Virus record (IMG/VR): IMGVR_UViG_3300033553_000108 | Coordinates: 1 to 21,029 of that record | DNA length: 21,029 bases | From: a virus | Direction: 5' to 3' (one strand) | In this document: positions 6,555-15,600 of the stretch, piece by piece | Layout: each line of letters starts with the position of its first letter | Numbering within the stretch: position 1 is the first letter of the stretch | Program-made: the position numbers and the translations under genes | Notes under the pieces: model-generated | Told to the model about the DNA's origin: nothing | The model's database searches: none | Seen by the model: the letters and a program-made list of their open reading frames with translations, nothing else

Positions 6555-8449
6555 CCGGCTTCCCCGCTTGGGATCCCGATCGGCTCCGCAAGGAACTGAA
6601 GTGGCTGAAGGACAACCCCCACTTCGATGAGCGGCCTGCCAGCATCGAGGAGTTCCTCGGGGAGGAGTACCTGGCGATCGAGGACAAGGTTCGTCCCGCG
6701 ATCATTCAGGAACTGCGGAACATCATGGGCCGCAAGGTCAACCCGTGGCGCATGAGCATCTTCCAGCGGTCGATGATCACGGGCGGCATCGGCATCGGCA
6801 AGACGACCATCGCATCGATCGTGCTGCCGTACCTGGCGCACTGGGTGCTGTGCCTGAAGGATCCCCAGGACTACTTCAACCTGCTTCCCGGCTCCCGCAT
6901 CGCCTTCATGCAGATGTCGACCTCGGGCAGCCAGGCCAAAGAGGTTGTGTTCGGGGACATCAAGGCTCGCATCGAACACTCACTCTGGTTCCAGAACAAG
7001 TATCCTTACGACAGGAACTTCAGGAACCAGTTGCGGTTCGAGAAGGACATCTGGATCCTGCCGGGTGACAGTTCGGAAACCACCTTCGAGGGTTACAACA
7101 TCCTTGGTGGAATCTTGGACGAAGCCGACTCGCACAAAGTAACTAAGAACAAGGACTACGCCGAGCAGGGCTACACGACGATCTATTCTCGTGTGAACTC
7201 CCGCTTCGGTGCGGTCGAGTGCGCCGACGGTGAGACTCGCCAGTTCGGATTCCTGCTGGTCATCGGGCAGATGAAGAAGGGCAACGGGTTCGCCGCCAAG
7301 AAGTACGAGGAGTTCCGGAAGGATCCGGAGGCGTACGCCGTCCGCATGGCCATCTGGGAGTCGTTCGGCTGGTCCCGGTTCACCAAGGAGGACGGGACTC
7401 GCGACTCGTTCTACTACGACCGGAAGCGCTTCGAGATCGTTACAAAGGAAATCGCTGAACTGGTCACAGCCAGCGACAACCTGATCGAGATCCCGAACAA
7501 CTTCAAGCAGGACTTCCTCAACAATCCGGAGAAGGCTCTGCGCGATCTGGCGGGCTTCCCGCCTGCGGTGGGCAGCCCGTTCATCTCGCTCTCCTACAAG
7601 ATCGATGAGGCCCGCGAGGCTTGGCTGGAACGCTTCGGCATGGAGACTGGGCCGGTCGACGGGCGTACAAACACAGTGGCCGACTGGTTCCAGGCCCGCG
7701 ACCCACTGAAGCGTGTCGCTCACATCGACATGGCGGTGTCTGGCGACGGCGACAGCGTGGGCATCGCGATGGGCCACGTGCCCGAGGTCGTGGAGATCGA
7801 CGGGGAGCGGAAGCCCTTCATCGTGATCGACATGATCATGCGTATCCACGCTCCGTCCGGCCAGGAGATCTTCCTGGGCGACGTGCGCCGGATCATCTAC
7901 GACTTGAAGTTCGATCGGCGCTTCAACCTCAAGGTCGCCAACATGGACGGCTTCCAGAGCACCGACACCAAGCAGCAGTTCCAGCGCAAGCGCATCTATT
8001 CGGAAATCGTGTCGGTCGATCGAACCCGCCTGCCCTACGAGGATCTGCGCGAGGCGCTCTACGAGAATCGAATCGCCCTGCCGCCGTACGCCGTCAAGGT
8101 TCGCGCCAGCGACACGGAACTCACAGAGATCGCCGTGAAGGAACTGACTGAGTTGATGGACAACGGCGACAAGATCGACCATCCTCCGGACGGCAGCAAG
8201 GACGTTGCCGACGCTATTGCGGGAGTCACTTATACGCTGATGGGCAACCGCGCCTACCACCGCAAGGTGGTCAGCATGGATCGATTCAAGGAGGAACGGC
8301 AGGAAGCCACCGGCACTGACGGCCCATCGCGAGCGATGACACTCGACCGTGCCATGCAGCATCCAGCCCTGAAGTCACTAGATGGGCTCCGCGCTCCGTC
8401 TGCCCCCACGAGTGGGAGCACCGGATGGAACCCACCACGACGACGGTAG
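6551..8449 (+). CDS. terL: Terminase large subunit
   Basis: A 632-residue DNA-packaging motor. The N-terminal ATPase has a Walker A-like GGIGIGKTT at 78-86 and Walker B ILDEAD at 188-193. The C-terminal RNase H-fold nuclease has candidate metal-binding aspartates at D393 (in HIDMA), D466 (in NMDGF) and D551 or D554 (in DVADAIAG). The enzyme translocates DNA into the prohead through the portal and cuts the concatemer. The ATG at 6551 overlaps the stop of the 57-aa ORF. Length and motif order are usual for the family. The basic, proline-rich C-terminus (about 615-632) may contact the portal. The portal gene follows after 19 bp. Confidence 0.93.
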   Translation: MTGFPAWDPDRLRKELKWLKDNPHFDERPASIEEFLGEEYLAIEDKVRPAIIQELRNIMGRKVNPWRMSIFQRSMITGGIGIGKTTIASIVLPYLAHWVLCLKDPQDYFNLLPGSRIAFMQMSTSGSQAKEVVFGDIKARIEHSLWFQNKYPYDRNFRNQLRFEKDIWILPGDSSETTFEGYNILGGILDEADSHKVTKNKDYAEQGYTTIYSRVNSRFGAVECADGETRQFGFLLVIGQMKKGNGFAAKKYEEFRKDPEAYAVRMAIWESFGWSRFTKEDGTRDSFYYDRKRFEIVTKEIAELVTASDNLIEIPNNFKQDFLNNPEKALRDLAGFPPAVGSPFISLSYKIDEAREAWLERFGMETGPVDGRTNTVADWFQARDPLKRVAHIDMAVSGDGDSVGIAMGHVPEVVEIDGERKPFIVIDMIMRIHAPSGQEIFLGDVRRIIYDLKFDRRFNLKVANMDGFQSTDTKQQFQRKRIYSEIVSVDRTRLPYEDLREALYENRIALPPYAVKVRASDTELTEIAVKELTELMDNGDKIDHPPDGSKDVADAIAGVTYTLMGNRAYHRKVVSMDRFKEERQEATGTDGPSRAMTLDRAMQHPALKSLDGLRAPSAPTSGSTGWNPPRRR

Positions 8450-8468
8450 ACGAGTCTACCGGAGGTAC

Positions 8469-10238
8469 ATGATGGATCAAGTATTCCCCAAGGCGGGCGC
8501 CCAGTTGCTGGGCGCTGACGGTCGTCCGATCTCGTCAGAGACGCAGAGTCACAAGAAGGCGGCACAGCCAGCGACCGGCCCAGCGTTCGGGCAGTGGTCA
8601 GGCCGGGACGTGTCGCTGTACACGATGCCCGGTGGCGGCGTGCTCACCTTCGATCTGTCGGCCCTGACGTTGGCCGACTACCGAGCGATGCGGCACCACC
8701 CGCAGATCAACGCGAGCCTGTCGGTCCTGACCTTCATGATTCACCAAGTGGATTGGCACATCGAGTGCGAAGATCAGGACATCGCGGACTTCGTTGAGAG
8801 CAACATGCGGGACATCTGGACCCGGCTGGTCCGGGCCATGTCGCAGGCGTTCTGGTCTGGTTACTCGCCGTCTGCTCTGGAATACGAGAACGACGTGCAG
8901 AATCGCAAGATCCGGATCTCCAAGGTCAAGGATCTGATCCCCGAGTCGTGTTCGGTGAACTGGAAAGAGGTCAAGGGCGCGCTGCCCCGCAACGCCCCGG
9001 CTGGAGCGATTCCCGAGAAGCATTACATCTACGACGGGATCAAGCAGTTCGGCAGTGCCTACCCCATCCCTCCGGAGAACACGCTGTGGTATCCGGTGCT
9101 GATGGAGAACGGTGACTACTACGGGCGCAACCTGCTCAAGGCAGCGTTCATGCCGTGGTACTTCTCGATCCTGATCCACCTGTTCGCCAACCGGTACTTC
9201 GAACGCTTCGGTGAGCCGATCATCTACGGGCGTGCCCCGTTCGATGAAGAGGTCATCATGCCTGATGGCTCCTCCAAGTCCGGCAAGGAACTGATGGAGG
9301 ATATTCTGGTCAACCTGCGGAACCGGTCGGTGATCACGCTGCCGTCCGATCGTGATCCTGCGGTGACTTCGGCTGGCGCCAACAAGGCTTACATCTACGA
9401 GGTCGATTACCTCGAGTCTCAGATGCGTGGAGCGGACTTCGAGCGGTACATGGAGCGGCTGGACGAAGAAATGTCGCTGGCGCTGTTCACGCCGTTGCTG
9501 CTGATGCGTACGGCGGGCGAAGGTTCGCACAACCTTGGAGTCCAACACACCCAGACCTGGCTCTGGTCGCTCAACGCCATCACGGGCGACATGAAGGAGT
9601 ACATCGATCGCTACATCTGCGAGCGATTGAAGGCGATCAACTACACGCCGAACGCTCCGAAGTGCGAGTGGGTGCCCCATCCGATGGGCAAGCACTCCAC
9701 AGAGACGCTGCGGGCAGTCATCACGGAGTTGATCCGCCAGAACAAGGTCGCCCCTGCCGATCTCGATGAACTCGGCACGGCCCTTGGGTTGTCGCTGAAG
9801 GAGATCAAGGAGGTCACAGAGGAACCGGCGACCGACTCTGCAGACGACGACTCCGGTGACTCTGATGTGGACGACCGGCAGCGTACGGAGCGGGATCGTT
9901 CCCGATCTGGGCCGCGTGGTGTGGGCGAGCCGCGTGCGACCGGCACGGAGATCGCAGCCCGAATCAAGGGGCAGAGCGAGAAGGCGTTCCGTCAGGGTCG
10001 CTTCGGTCCCGACTTCAAGCCGACGATGGGGTACCGCCGCCGTTTCGAGCAGTCCCTGATCAGCGAGGGCTTCACTGAAGAAGAAGCGGCAGAGCGCACT
10101 GCGAAGTTCTACTCGGCCATGGATAAGTGGCTCGAGATAGCAGTCAGCCTCGGCTCAGATGAATACACTGGCCACGCCGACTTCATCTCCATGTTCCAGA
10201 GACGACTCGACAGCGAGATCGAATCGCTCAAGAGTTGA
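8469..10238 (+). CDS. Portal protein
   Basis: About 589 residues. The segment MRHHPQINASLSVLTFMIHQ followed by a WHIECED stretch, and the long helical core, match the portal fold; it looks closest to the DUF935/Mu gp29-like group. The dodecameric portal forms the head vertex through which TerL pumps DNA and to which connector proteins bind. A GGAGG site at 8461-8465 serves ATG 8469 or, with better spacing, ATG 8472; the open frame reaches 8382 but overlaps terL without a site. After a low-complexity acidic then arginine-rich linker (about 460-505), the last 85 residues form a separate helical region, possibly a clip or wing extension. It directly follows terL, as expected. Confidence 0.88.
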   Translation: MMDQVFPKAGAQLLGADGRPISSETQSHKKAAQPATGPAFGQWSGRDVSLYTMPGGGVLTFDLSALTLADYRAMRHHPQINASLSVLTFMIHQVDWHIECEDQDIADFVESNMRDIWTRLVRAMSQAFWSGYSPSALEYENDVQNRKIRISKVKDLIPESCSVNWKEVKGALPRNAPAGAIPEKHYIYDGIKQFGSAYPIPPENTLWYPVLMENGDYYGRNLLKAAFMPWYFSILIHLFANRYFERFGEPIIYGRAPFDEEVIMPDGSSKSGKELMEDILVNLRNRSVITLPSDRDPAVTSAGANKAYIYEVDYLESQMRGADFERYMERLDEEMSLALFTPLLLMRTAGEGSHNLGVQHTQTWLWSLNAITGDMKEYIDRYICERLKAINYTPNAPKCEWVPHPMGKHSTETLRAVITELIRQNKVAPADLDELGTALGLSLKEIKEVTEEPATDSADDDSGDSDVDDRQRTERDRSRSGPRGVGEPRATGTEIAARIKGQSEKAFRQGRFGPDFKPTMGYRRRFEQSLISEGFTEEEAAERTAKFYSAMDKWLEIAVSLGSDEYTGHADFISMFQRRLDSEIESLKS

Positions 10239-10267
10239 CCGACCGGCACTGAAAGGATTCACCTCTA

Positions 10268-10693
10268 ATGGCGAACACCAAGATCGATCACGCAGCCGCT
10301 GCCGCAGCACTGGATGCCATCGTCGACACCCTCGATGCTGGCGCTGGCGCTGGCTACATCGAAATCCGCGTCGGCGCCCCGCCCGCTTCGGTTGAGGACG
10401 CCGCGACTGGCACGCTTCTCGGCACCCTGACCTGCTCCGACCCGGCCTTCGGCGCCGCCACCACCGCGGATCCGTCCGTGGCCACAGCGGGCGCCATCAC
10501 CGACGACACGAACGCTGATGCGTCCGGGGTTGCCGGTTGGTTCCGGGCTTACGACTCCACTGCGGTGGCCCGCATCCAGGGTGACATCTCGACCGTCGCT
10601 GCGGGTACCGGCGACCTCCAGTTGGACGACACCAACATCGTCGCTGGCGGCACGATCTCCGTGACCGGCTGGACGATCAGCCACCCCGCCTGA
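10268..10693 (+). CDS. Putative virion structural protein (small, Ala/Gly/Thr-rich)
   Basis: A 141-residue protein beginning MANTKIDHAAAAAALDAIVD, then a Thr/Gly/Ala-rich beta-type sequence with GTLLGTLTCSDPAFGAAT and GTISVTGWTI near the end. Similar small proteins with a short N-terminal helix and beta-rich body are common in phage structural modules, often with no assigned function. It lies between the portal gene and the repeat-fibre cassette, so it may be a neck, head-vertex or fibre-attachment protein. The ATG at 10268 has AAAGGA about 10 nt upstream. Identity as a virion protein is inferred from context and composition. Confidence 0.65.
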   Translation: MANTKIDHAAAAAALDAIVDTLDAGAGAGYIEIRVGAPPASVEDAATGTLLGTLTCSDPAFGAATTADPSVATAGAITDDTNADASGVAGWFRAYDSTAVARIQGDISTVAAGTGDLQLDDTNIVAGGTISVTGWTISHPA

Positions 10694-10745
10694 CCCTGTA
10701 CGTGGCGCACAAGGTGCGCCAAGAAGATAGGGAGGCGGTGTTCTC

Positions 10746-11234
10746 GTGGCAGCCACGTTCGGTGTTGCAGGCGTTGGCTTCGGCGCCCCTGGCGGTACGT
10801 TCGGTAATCTCGTACCGACCTTCGTTGGCACCGCCTCCCAGTCGGTCAGCGGAATCTCCCAGTCCGCGACCGGCACGATCGCAGATCCGGTCTACTCGGG
10901 CCAGATCGCCCAGTCGGTGGCCTCGGTTGGTCAGGACGCCACCGGCACCTTCCGCAACTTCCGTGGGCCGATCGTCCAGACGCTGGCGCCGGTCAGCCAG
11001 GACGCGACCGGCACGGCGGCCGATCCGGTCTGGTCAGGTTCGGCTTCACAGGTTCTTCAGCCTGTATCGCAGGATGCAAGTGGTGTTTCTTATCCGAACC
11101 AGTTCATGTATCCGAACGCCGATCTGGTGATCACGGGCTGGACGGATCAAACGGGTGGCACCACGAACTTGTGGGCGGCGATCGATGAAGAGATCCCCAG
11201 CGATGCCGACTACATCGAGGCGGTGCTGGTGTGA
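10746..11234 (+). CDS. Short repeat-containing fibre-like protein
   Basis: A 162-residue protein from GTG 10746 (GGAGG at 10731-10735). After a Gly-rich N-terminus it carries about four copies (residues 29-117) of the 24-residue repeat shared with the two large proteins downstream, with core IxQSVxxVxQxATGT. Its last 45 residues (from about MYPNADLVITGWTDQ to IEAVLV) resemble the beginning of a beta-sandwich module of phage fibre proteins, but the protein stops there. It may thus be a natural short form or a truncated paralogue. Its stop overlaps the next start (GTGA). Likely an elongated virion appendage component; the receptor or partner is unknown. Confidence 0.7.
   Translation: MAATFGVAGVGFGAPGGTFGNLVPTFVGTASQSVSGISQSATGTIADPVYSGQIAQSVASVGQDATGTFRNFRGPIVQTLAPVSQDATGTAADPVWSGSASQVLQPVSQDASGVSYPNQFMYPNADLVITGWTDQTGGTTNLWAAIDEEIPSDADYIEAVLV
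10830..11096 (+). repeat. About 4 copies of the 24-residue (72-bp) coding repeat
   Basis: The first and shortest block of the repeat family, inside the 162-aa protein. The units share an IxQ(S/T)xxxVxQ(S/D)A(T/S)G core with the larger blocks at 12013-12429 and 13427-16399. Two of the four units lack the PV(Y/W)SG ending. Confidence 0.8.
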
Positions 11235-11500
11235 GCGTCTGTCAAGGCAACGGTTCTGACCACTGCTGCTACGTGAACGGCGAGGTCTGTCTCTTCCTTG
11301 AGGAGAACACGATTCCCGGTCGGCGGTGGGCCTGCGGCCTGTTGCGCGAACTTGGCACTTGGCAAGCCGTGCACGCTGACCCCGGATACCAAGAGCATGT
11401 GCAGTCGGTCTGGGATCAGGTCGGCATCGAGTCCTGTGGCGCTTGGGGGCCAGGCTCCGATCAATGCTGCTTCAGTGAGACAACGGTAGGGGTAACCTGA
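11231..11500 (+). CDS. Small cysteine-rich protein within the fibre cassette
   Basis: An 89-residue protein from GTG 11231, overlapping the preceding stop and, through TGATG, the next start. It has eight cysteines, at about C4, C12, C13, C20, C35, C69, C79 and C80, with the segments CCYVNGEVC, IPGRRWACGLLRELGTW and SCGAWGPGSDQCC. No signal peptide is visible. The cysteine spacing suggests a small metal-binding or disulfide-stabilised fold. Its coupling on both sides to repeat-fibre genes suggests it helps assemble them or is a virion part. I do not recognise a functional family. Confidence 0.7.
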   Translation: MSVCQGNGSDHCCYVNGEVCLFLEENTIPGRRWACGLLRELGTWQAVHADPGYQEHVQSVWDQVGIESCGAWGPGSDQCCFSETTVGVT

Positions 11501-12633
11501 TGCCTGCTTTGCCCACGCTGCGCCCGACATCCTTCGTCTCGGGCACGCTCATCGGCACGTCGACCGTCGGCAACGTCAACGACAACAACGACGCCACGTT
11601 CATCGAGTCGGCTTCGGGTAACGGTGTCGACGGTCAGTGGATCTACGAGATCACCGACATGCCCGCCGACTTTGCGTCGATGGACTTGGCGCAGGTCACC
11701 CTGACGATCCGGGCTCAACTGTCGGCTACGGGAGACGACACCTGGCGGGTCCGCGGTGAGTTGACCGACGCAGCGGGTGTGGCCGTTTCCAACGTTCCGG
11801 CCTACGTCAACCTGGCCAACAACACCACGGTCCAGGAGTTCACGTTCGTCCTGACCATGACGGGCACGAACGCCAAGGCTCAGTGGAACGCGGTCAAGCT
11901 CCTCCTCGACTACCAGAACGTCAAGAACATGGCTGCGGACGGCAACGTCGTCCGCATCACCGACGCCTGGCTGACGGGCACCTACACCGCTGCATCTTCC
12001 AACCGCACTGGCTCGATCGCCCAGTCGGTTTCGGGTGTCAGTCAAAGCGCGACGGGCACGGTTGCTGATCCGGTCTACTCCGGTGCGGCCACACAGTCCC
12101 TTCAGCCGGTAAGTCAGGCCGCTACGGGCACGGCGGCGGGGCCGTCCTTCGATGGCCCGATCGATCAGACGCTGGCCCCGGTCGCGCAGGCGGCGACCGG
12201 CACTCACGTCGCTCCGTTGTTCTCGGGTGCGATCTCCCACTCGGTCGCCGGGGTCACGCAGTCGGCAGCGGGCACGGTTCGGAACCAGCAGGGGCCGATC
12301 GTCCAGACCCTGCAGCCGGTCACCCAGGCGGCGACGGGCACCTACGTTGAGCCGACCGACGCCGGTCCGATCGCTCAGACCCTGGAGCCGGTCACGCAGT
12401 CGGCAACAGGCACACACTCGGCGCCAGCCGTCGCGACTCCGTCGAACCTTGTGGCCACCGCTGTCGGCGGGGATCGCATCGACCTCACCTGGGACGCCGT
12501 GGCGGGGGTGGACGGCTACGACATCGAGCGTGACTCGGTGATCATCGAATGGAACCACCCGGTGAACAGTTACTCCGATACTCCGCTTTCGGCTTCGACT
12601 GAGTACTCTTATCGAGTCCGAGCGGTGGTTTGA
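11500..12633 (+). CDS. Fibre-like protein: beta-sandwich, six repeats, fibronectin III domain
   Basis: A 377-residue protein. Residues about 20-165 look like a jelly-roll/carbohydrate-binding-type beta sandwich and are paralogous to the N-terminal domain of the 1314-aa protein downstream (shared QW, NMA-DG and GTY landmarks). Residues 172-310 hold about six of the 24-residue repeats. Residues 313-377 are a fibronectin type III domain, with TPSNLVATAVGGDRIDLTW, GYDIERD and STEYSYRVRAV. Such architectures belong to phage surface appendages that touch the host or decorate the virion. It has no catalytic motif. The ATG overlaps the previous stop, and the next gene starts one base after its own stop, so translation is coupled. 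Confidence 0.78.
   Translation: MPALPTLRPTSFVSGTLIGTSTVGNVNDNNDATFIESASGNGVDGQWIYEITDMPADFASMDLAQVTLTIRAQLSATGDDTWRVRGELTDAAGVAVSNVPAYVNLANNTTVQEFTFVLTMTGTNAKAQWNAVKLLLDYQNVKNMAADGNVVRITDAWLTGTYTAASSNRTGSIAQSVSGVSQSATGTVADPVYSGAATQSLQPVSQAATGTAAGPSFDGPIDQTLAPVAQAATGTHVAPLFSGAISHSVAGVTQSAAGTVRNQQGPIVQTLQPVTQAATGTYVEPTDAGPIAQTLEPVTQSATGTHSAPAVATPSNLVATAVGGDRIDLTWDAVAGVDGYDIERDSVIIEWNHPVNSYSDTPLSASTEYSYRVRAVV
12013..12429 (+). repeat. About 6 copies of the 24-residue coding repeat
   Basis: The second block of the family, within the 377-aa protein, between its beta-sandwich and fibronectin domains. The unit core is IxQ(S/T)LxPV(T/A/S)QxATGT, ending in a variable PVYSG-like segment. Confidence 0.85.
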
Positions 12634-12634
12634 T

Positions 12635-15600
12635 GTGGCTGACCTGACCCCACTTTCGCCAGCGGCGCCACTGGACGCGTCGGACAACTCGTACCTCACC
12701 TTCACGGCGAGCACGACTGAAGTAGCAACATCACCTCTGGCCAACGTCCCGGCCGACTTCTTGTCGATGAGCACGCTGACCTGGCAGGTCGAGTCGTCCA
12801 TCACGCTCGCGGGCACGGACGACACCTACGACCTGGCGATCCGACTCATGGACGGCGCCACGGTCCTCGCTGCTGCCGACGCTGGCGGCACGTTCGCCGC
12901 TGTTCGTTCCTTGTCGGGCGCGCCGACGATGGATGTCGTCACTGGTCCGACAGGGTTTGCTTATGTGAACACTTCGGCAACCAAGACGCAGTGGGACAAC
13001 GCCTCGGTCGAGTTGCAGCAGACGCATGGCCAGAACATGGCAGGGGATGGCGCTGCCATCCGCGTCGACCACGTGGTCATCGACGGCACTTACGTCGGGC
13101 TTGTCGAAACCCCGGTGGCCAGGTTCGCGCTGACCGATCCCGGTCCCGTCGTGGCCGGGACGCGCACGATCCGCTACCGCGCCGCGATGATCGGCAACGC
13201 AGGCACGATGACGGTGGCCCTGCATGAGTCGGGCGGCGCCCTGGTTCAGTCGTGGACCGAGAATGTCGATGGAACGCCGACGACGTTTGAGCACGAGATC
13301 ACGAACTCCGTCTCGGACTACAACGGACTCGAACTGCGAGTCAGCGGCACGGGCATTGCGGGATCTTCTCTTCGTCTCTACCAGGCCGAACTGAAGGTAC
13401 CTGGCGAGATCGACCTTGGCGTTTCTGGGTCCATCGAGCAGAGCCTCCAGCCGGTCACTCAGTCGGCCTCGGGTGCGTTCACGGCGCCGGTCTACGAGGG
13501 CGACATCGCTCAGGGCCTGCAGCCGGTCACGCAGTCCGCATCTGGTGCGTTCGCGGCTCCGGTTTATGAAGGCGACATCGATCAGACCCTGCAGCCGGTG
13601 TCGCAGTTGGCAACTGGCGAGACGGTTTCGGTGTTCACCGGGTCGGCTTCACAGACACTTGAGCCGGTCACGCAGTCTGCTTCGGGATCAAAGACCAACC
13701 CGGTCTACACGGGCAGCATCGACCAGGGACTCCAGCCTGTCACGCAGGAAGTCGATGGCTCTTACTTCCGACTGACTTCACAGTGGGCCGGTCCAGTCTC
13801 AGCGACAACCGCTGGCACCTACACGGCCGAGATTGACCAGTCGGTCGCCGCTGTCGCTCAGTCTGCTTCTGGAACCTTCAAGGCAGTCTTTGCGGGCGAG
13901 ATCGACCAGAGCCTCCAGCCGGTCAGTCAGGACGCAACCGGCACAGTGATCGCGCCGGTCTTCGCGGGCGAGATCACGCAGGGCCTCCAGTCGGTCAGCC
14001 AGGACGCGACCGGCACGGCGGCGGCGCCGGTCTACGCGGGCGAGATCACGCAGGGCCTCCAGTCGATAAGCCAGTCGGCTACGGGGTCGACGGGCGTGCC
14101 TGTCTCGGCGGGCACGATCGTCCAGAGCCTGGCAGCGGTCACACAGTCGGCTACTGGAGTCCACGACGATCCAGACTTCATTGGTTCTGCTTCACAGACC
14201 CTTCAGCCGGTCGATCAGAGCGCGACGGGCACTTCGGCACCGCCCACCTGGGCGGGCGACATCGACCAGAGCCTGCAGCCGGTTACGCAGTCCGCTGTCG
14301 GCAAGGTTCCCGACATCGGGGTCATCGACCAGACCCTGGCGCCGGTCACGCAGTCCGCAACCGGTACGCACGCGGCCCCGGTCTACGCGGGCGTCATCAA
14401 TCAGAGCCTCCAGGCGATCAGCCAGGCCGCGGTCGGTGCCGTCGAGGTGCCGGTCTACGCGGGCGCCATCGACCAGGGCCTCCGGCCGGTCAGTCAGGCA
14501 GCGACCGGGGCGAACGTCAAGCCGGTCGATCAGGGTGCGATCATCCAGCACCTCCAGCCAGTCACGCAGAGTGCAAGCGGCTCTTTCTTCCGCCTCGTGT
14601 CGGCGTGGACGGCCCCGGCTTCGGCCACGACGGCGGGCACGCTATCAGGAACCATTGATCAGGATCTCCAGCCGGTCAGCCAGGCGGCGACCGGTGCAGT
14701 CAGCCCCCCGGTCTACTCGGGCGCCATCGACCAGACGCTTGCTGCAGTAGAGCAGGCGGCGACCGGCACGGCGGAAGCGCCAGTTCTCGCAGGCTCGATC
14801 GCGCAGACGTTGGCGGCGGTCACGCAGGCCGCGACCGGCACGACCACGGCGCCCGTCTACGCGGGCGCCATCGACCAGAGCCTCCAGCCCGTCACGCAGG
14901 ACGCCACCGGGGTCATCGCGGACCCGGTGGTCGCGGGCGCCATCGACCAGAGCCTCCAGCCGGTCAGTCAGAGCGCTACAGGCAAGGTTCCGGACACGGG
15001 CGCCATTGCCCAGTCCCTCCAGCCAGTCAGTCAGAGCGCCACCGGCACGGTTGCCGATCCGGTCTACGCGGGCGAGATCACGCAGAGCCTCCAGCCGGTG
15101 ACGCAAGGCGCCACCGGCACGGTTGGCGATCCGGTCCGGGCGGGCGACATCGCTCAGGAACTCCAAGCGGTCAGCCAGAGCGCCACGGGCACGCAGACCA
15201 AGCCGGTCGATGAAGGTGCGATCACCCAGCACCTTCAGCCGGTCAGTCAGGACGCGACCGGCACAGTCACGACGCCGGTCCTCGCTGGCTCCATCTCGCA
15301 AACGCTCCAGCCAGTTAGTCAGGACGCAACCGGCACGGTCGCTGATCCGATCTACGCGGGTGCGATCACCCAGAGTCTCCAGCCGGTCAGCCAGGACGCG
15401 ACCGGCTCGACGGCAACCCCGGTCCTCGCTGGCACCATTTCCCAGACCCTCCAGCCGGTCACGCAGGCGGCGACCGGCAAGGTCCACGACACCGGGTCGA
15501 TCGATCAGAGCCTCCAGCCGGTTACGCAGTCGGCCACCGGCACGGTCACGGCACCGATCTACAGCGGCTCCATCTCGCAGAGCCTGCAGCCGGTCACCCA

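Noticed and set aside
6980-8362. 460-codon minus-strand frame opposite the terminase gene
   Set aside because: It is antisense to terL, whose motifs are clear, and lacks a start site context.
11461-12825. 454-codon minus-strand frame opposite the 377-aa fibre gene
   Set aside because: It crosses the ends of three plus-strand genes and again mirrors the repeats.
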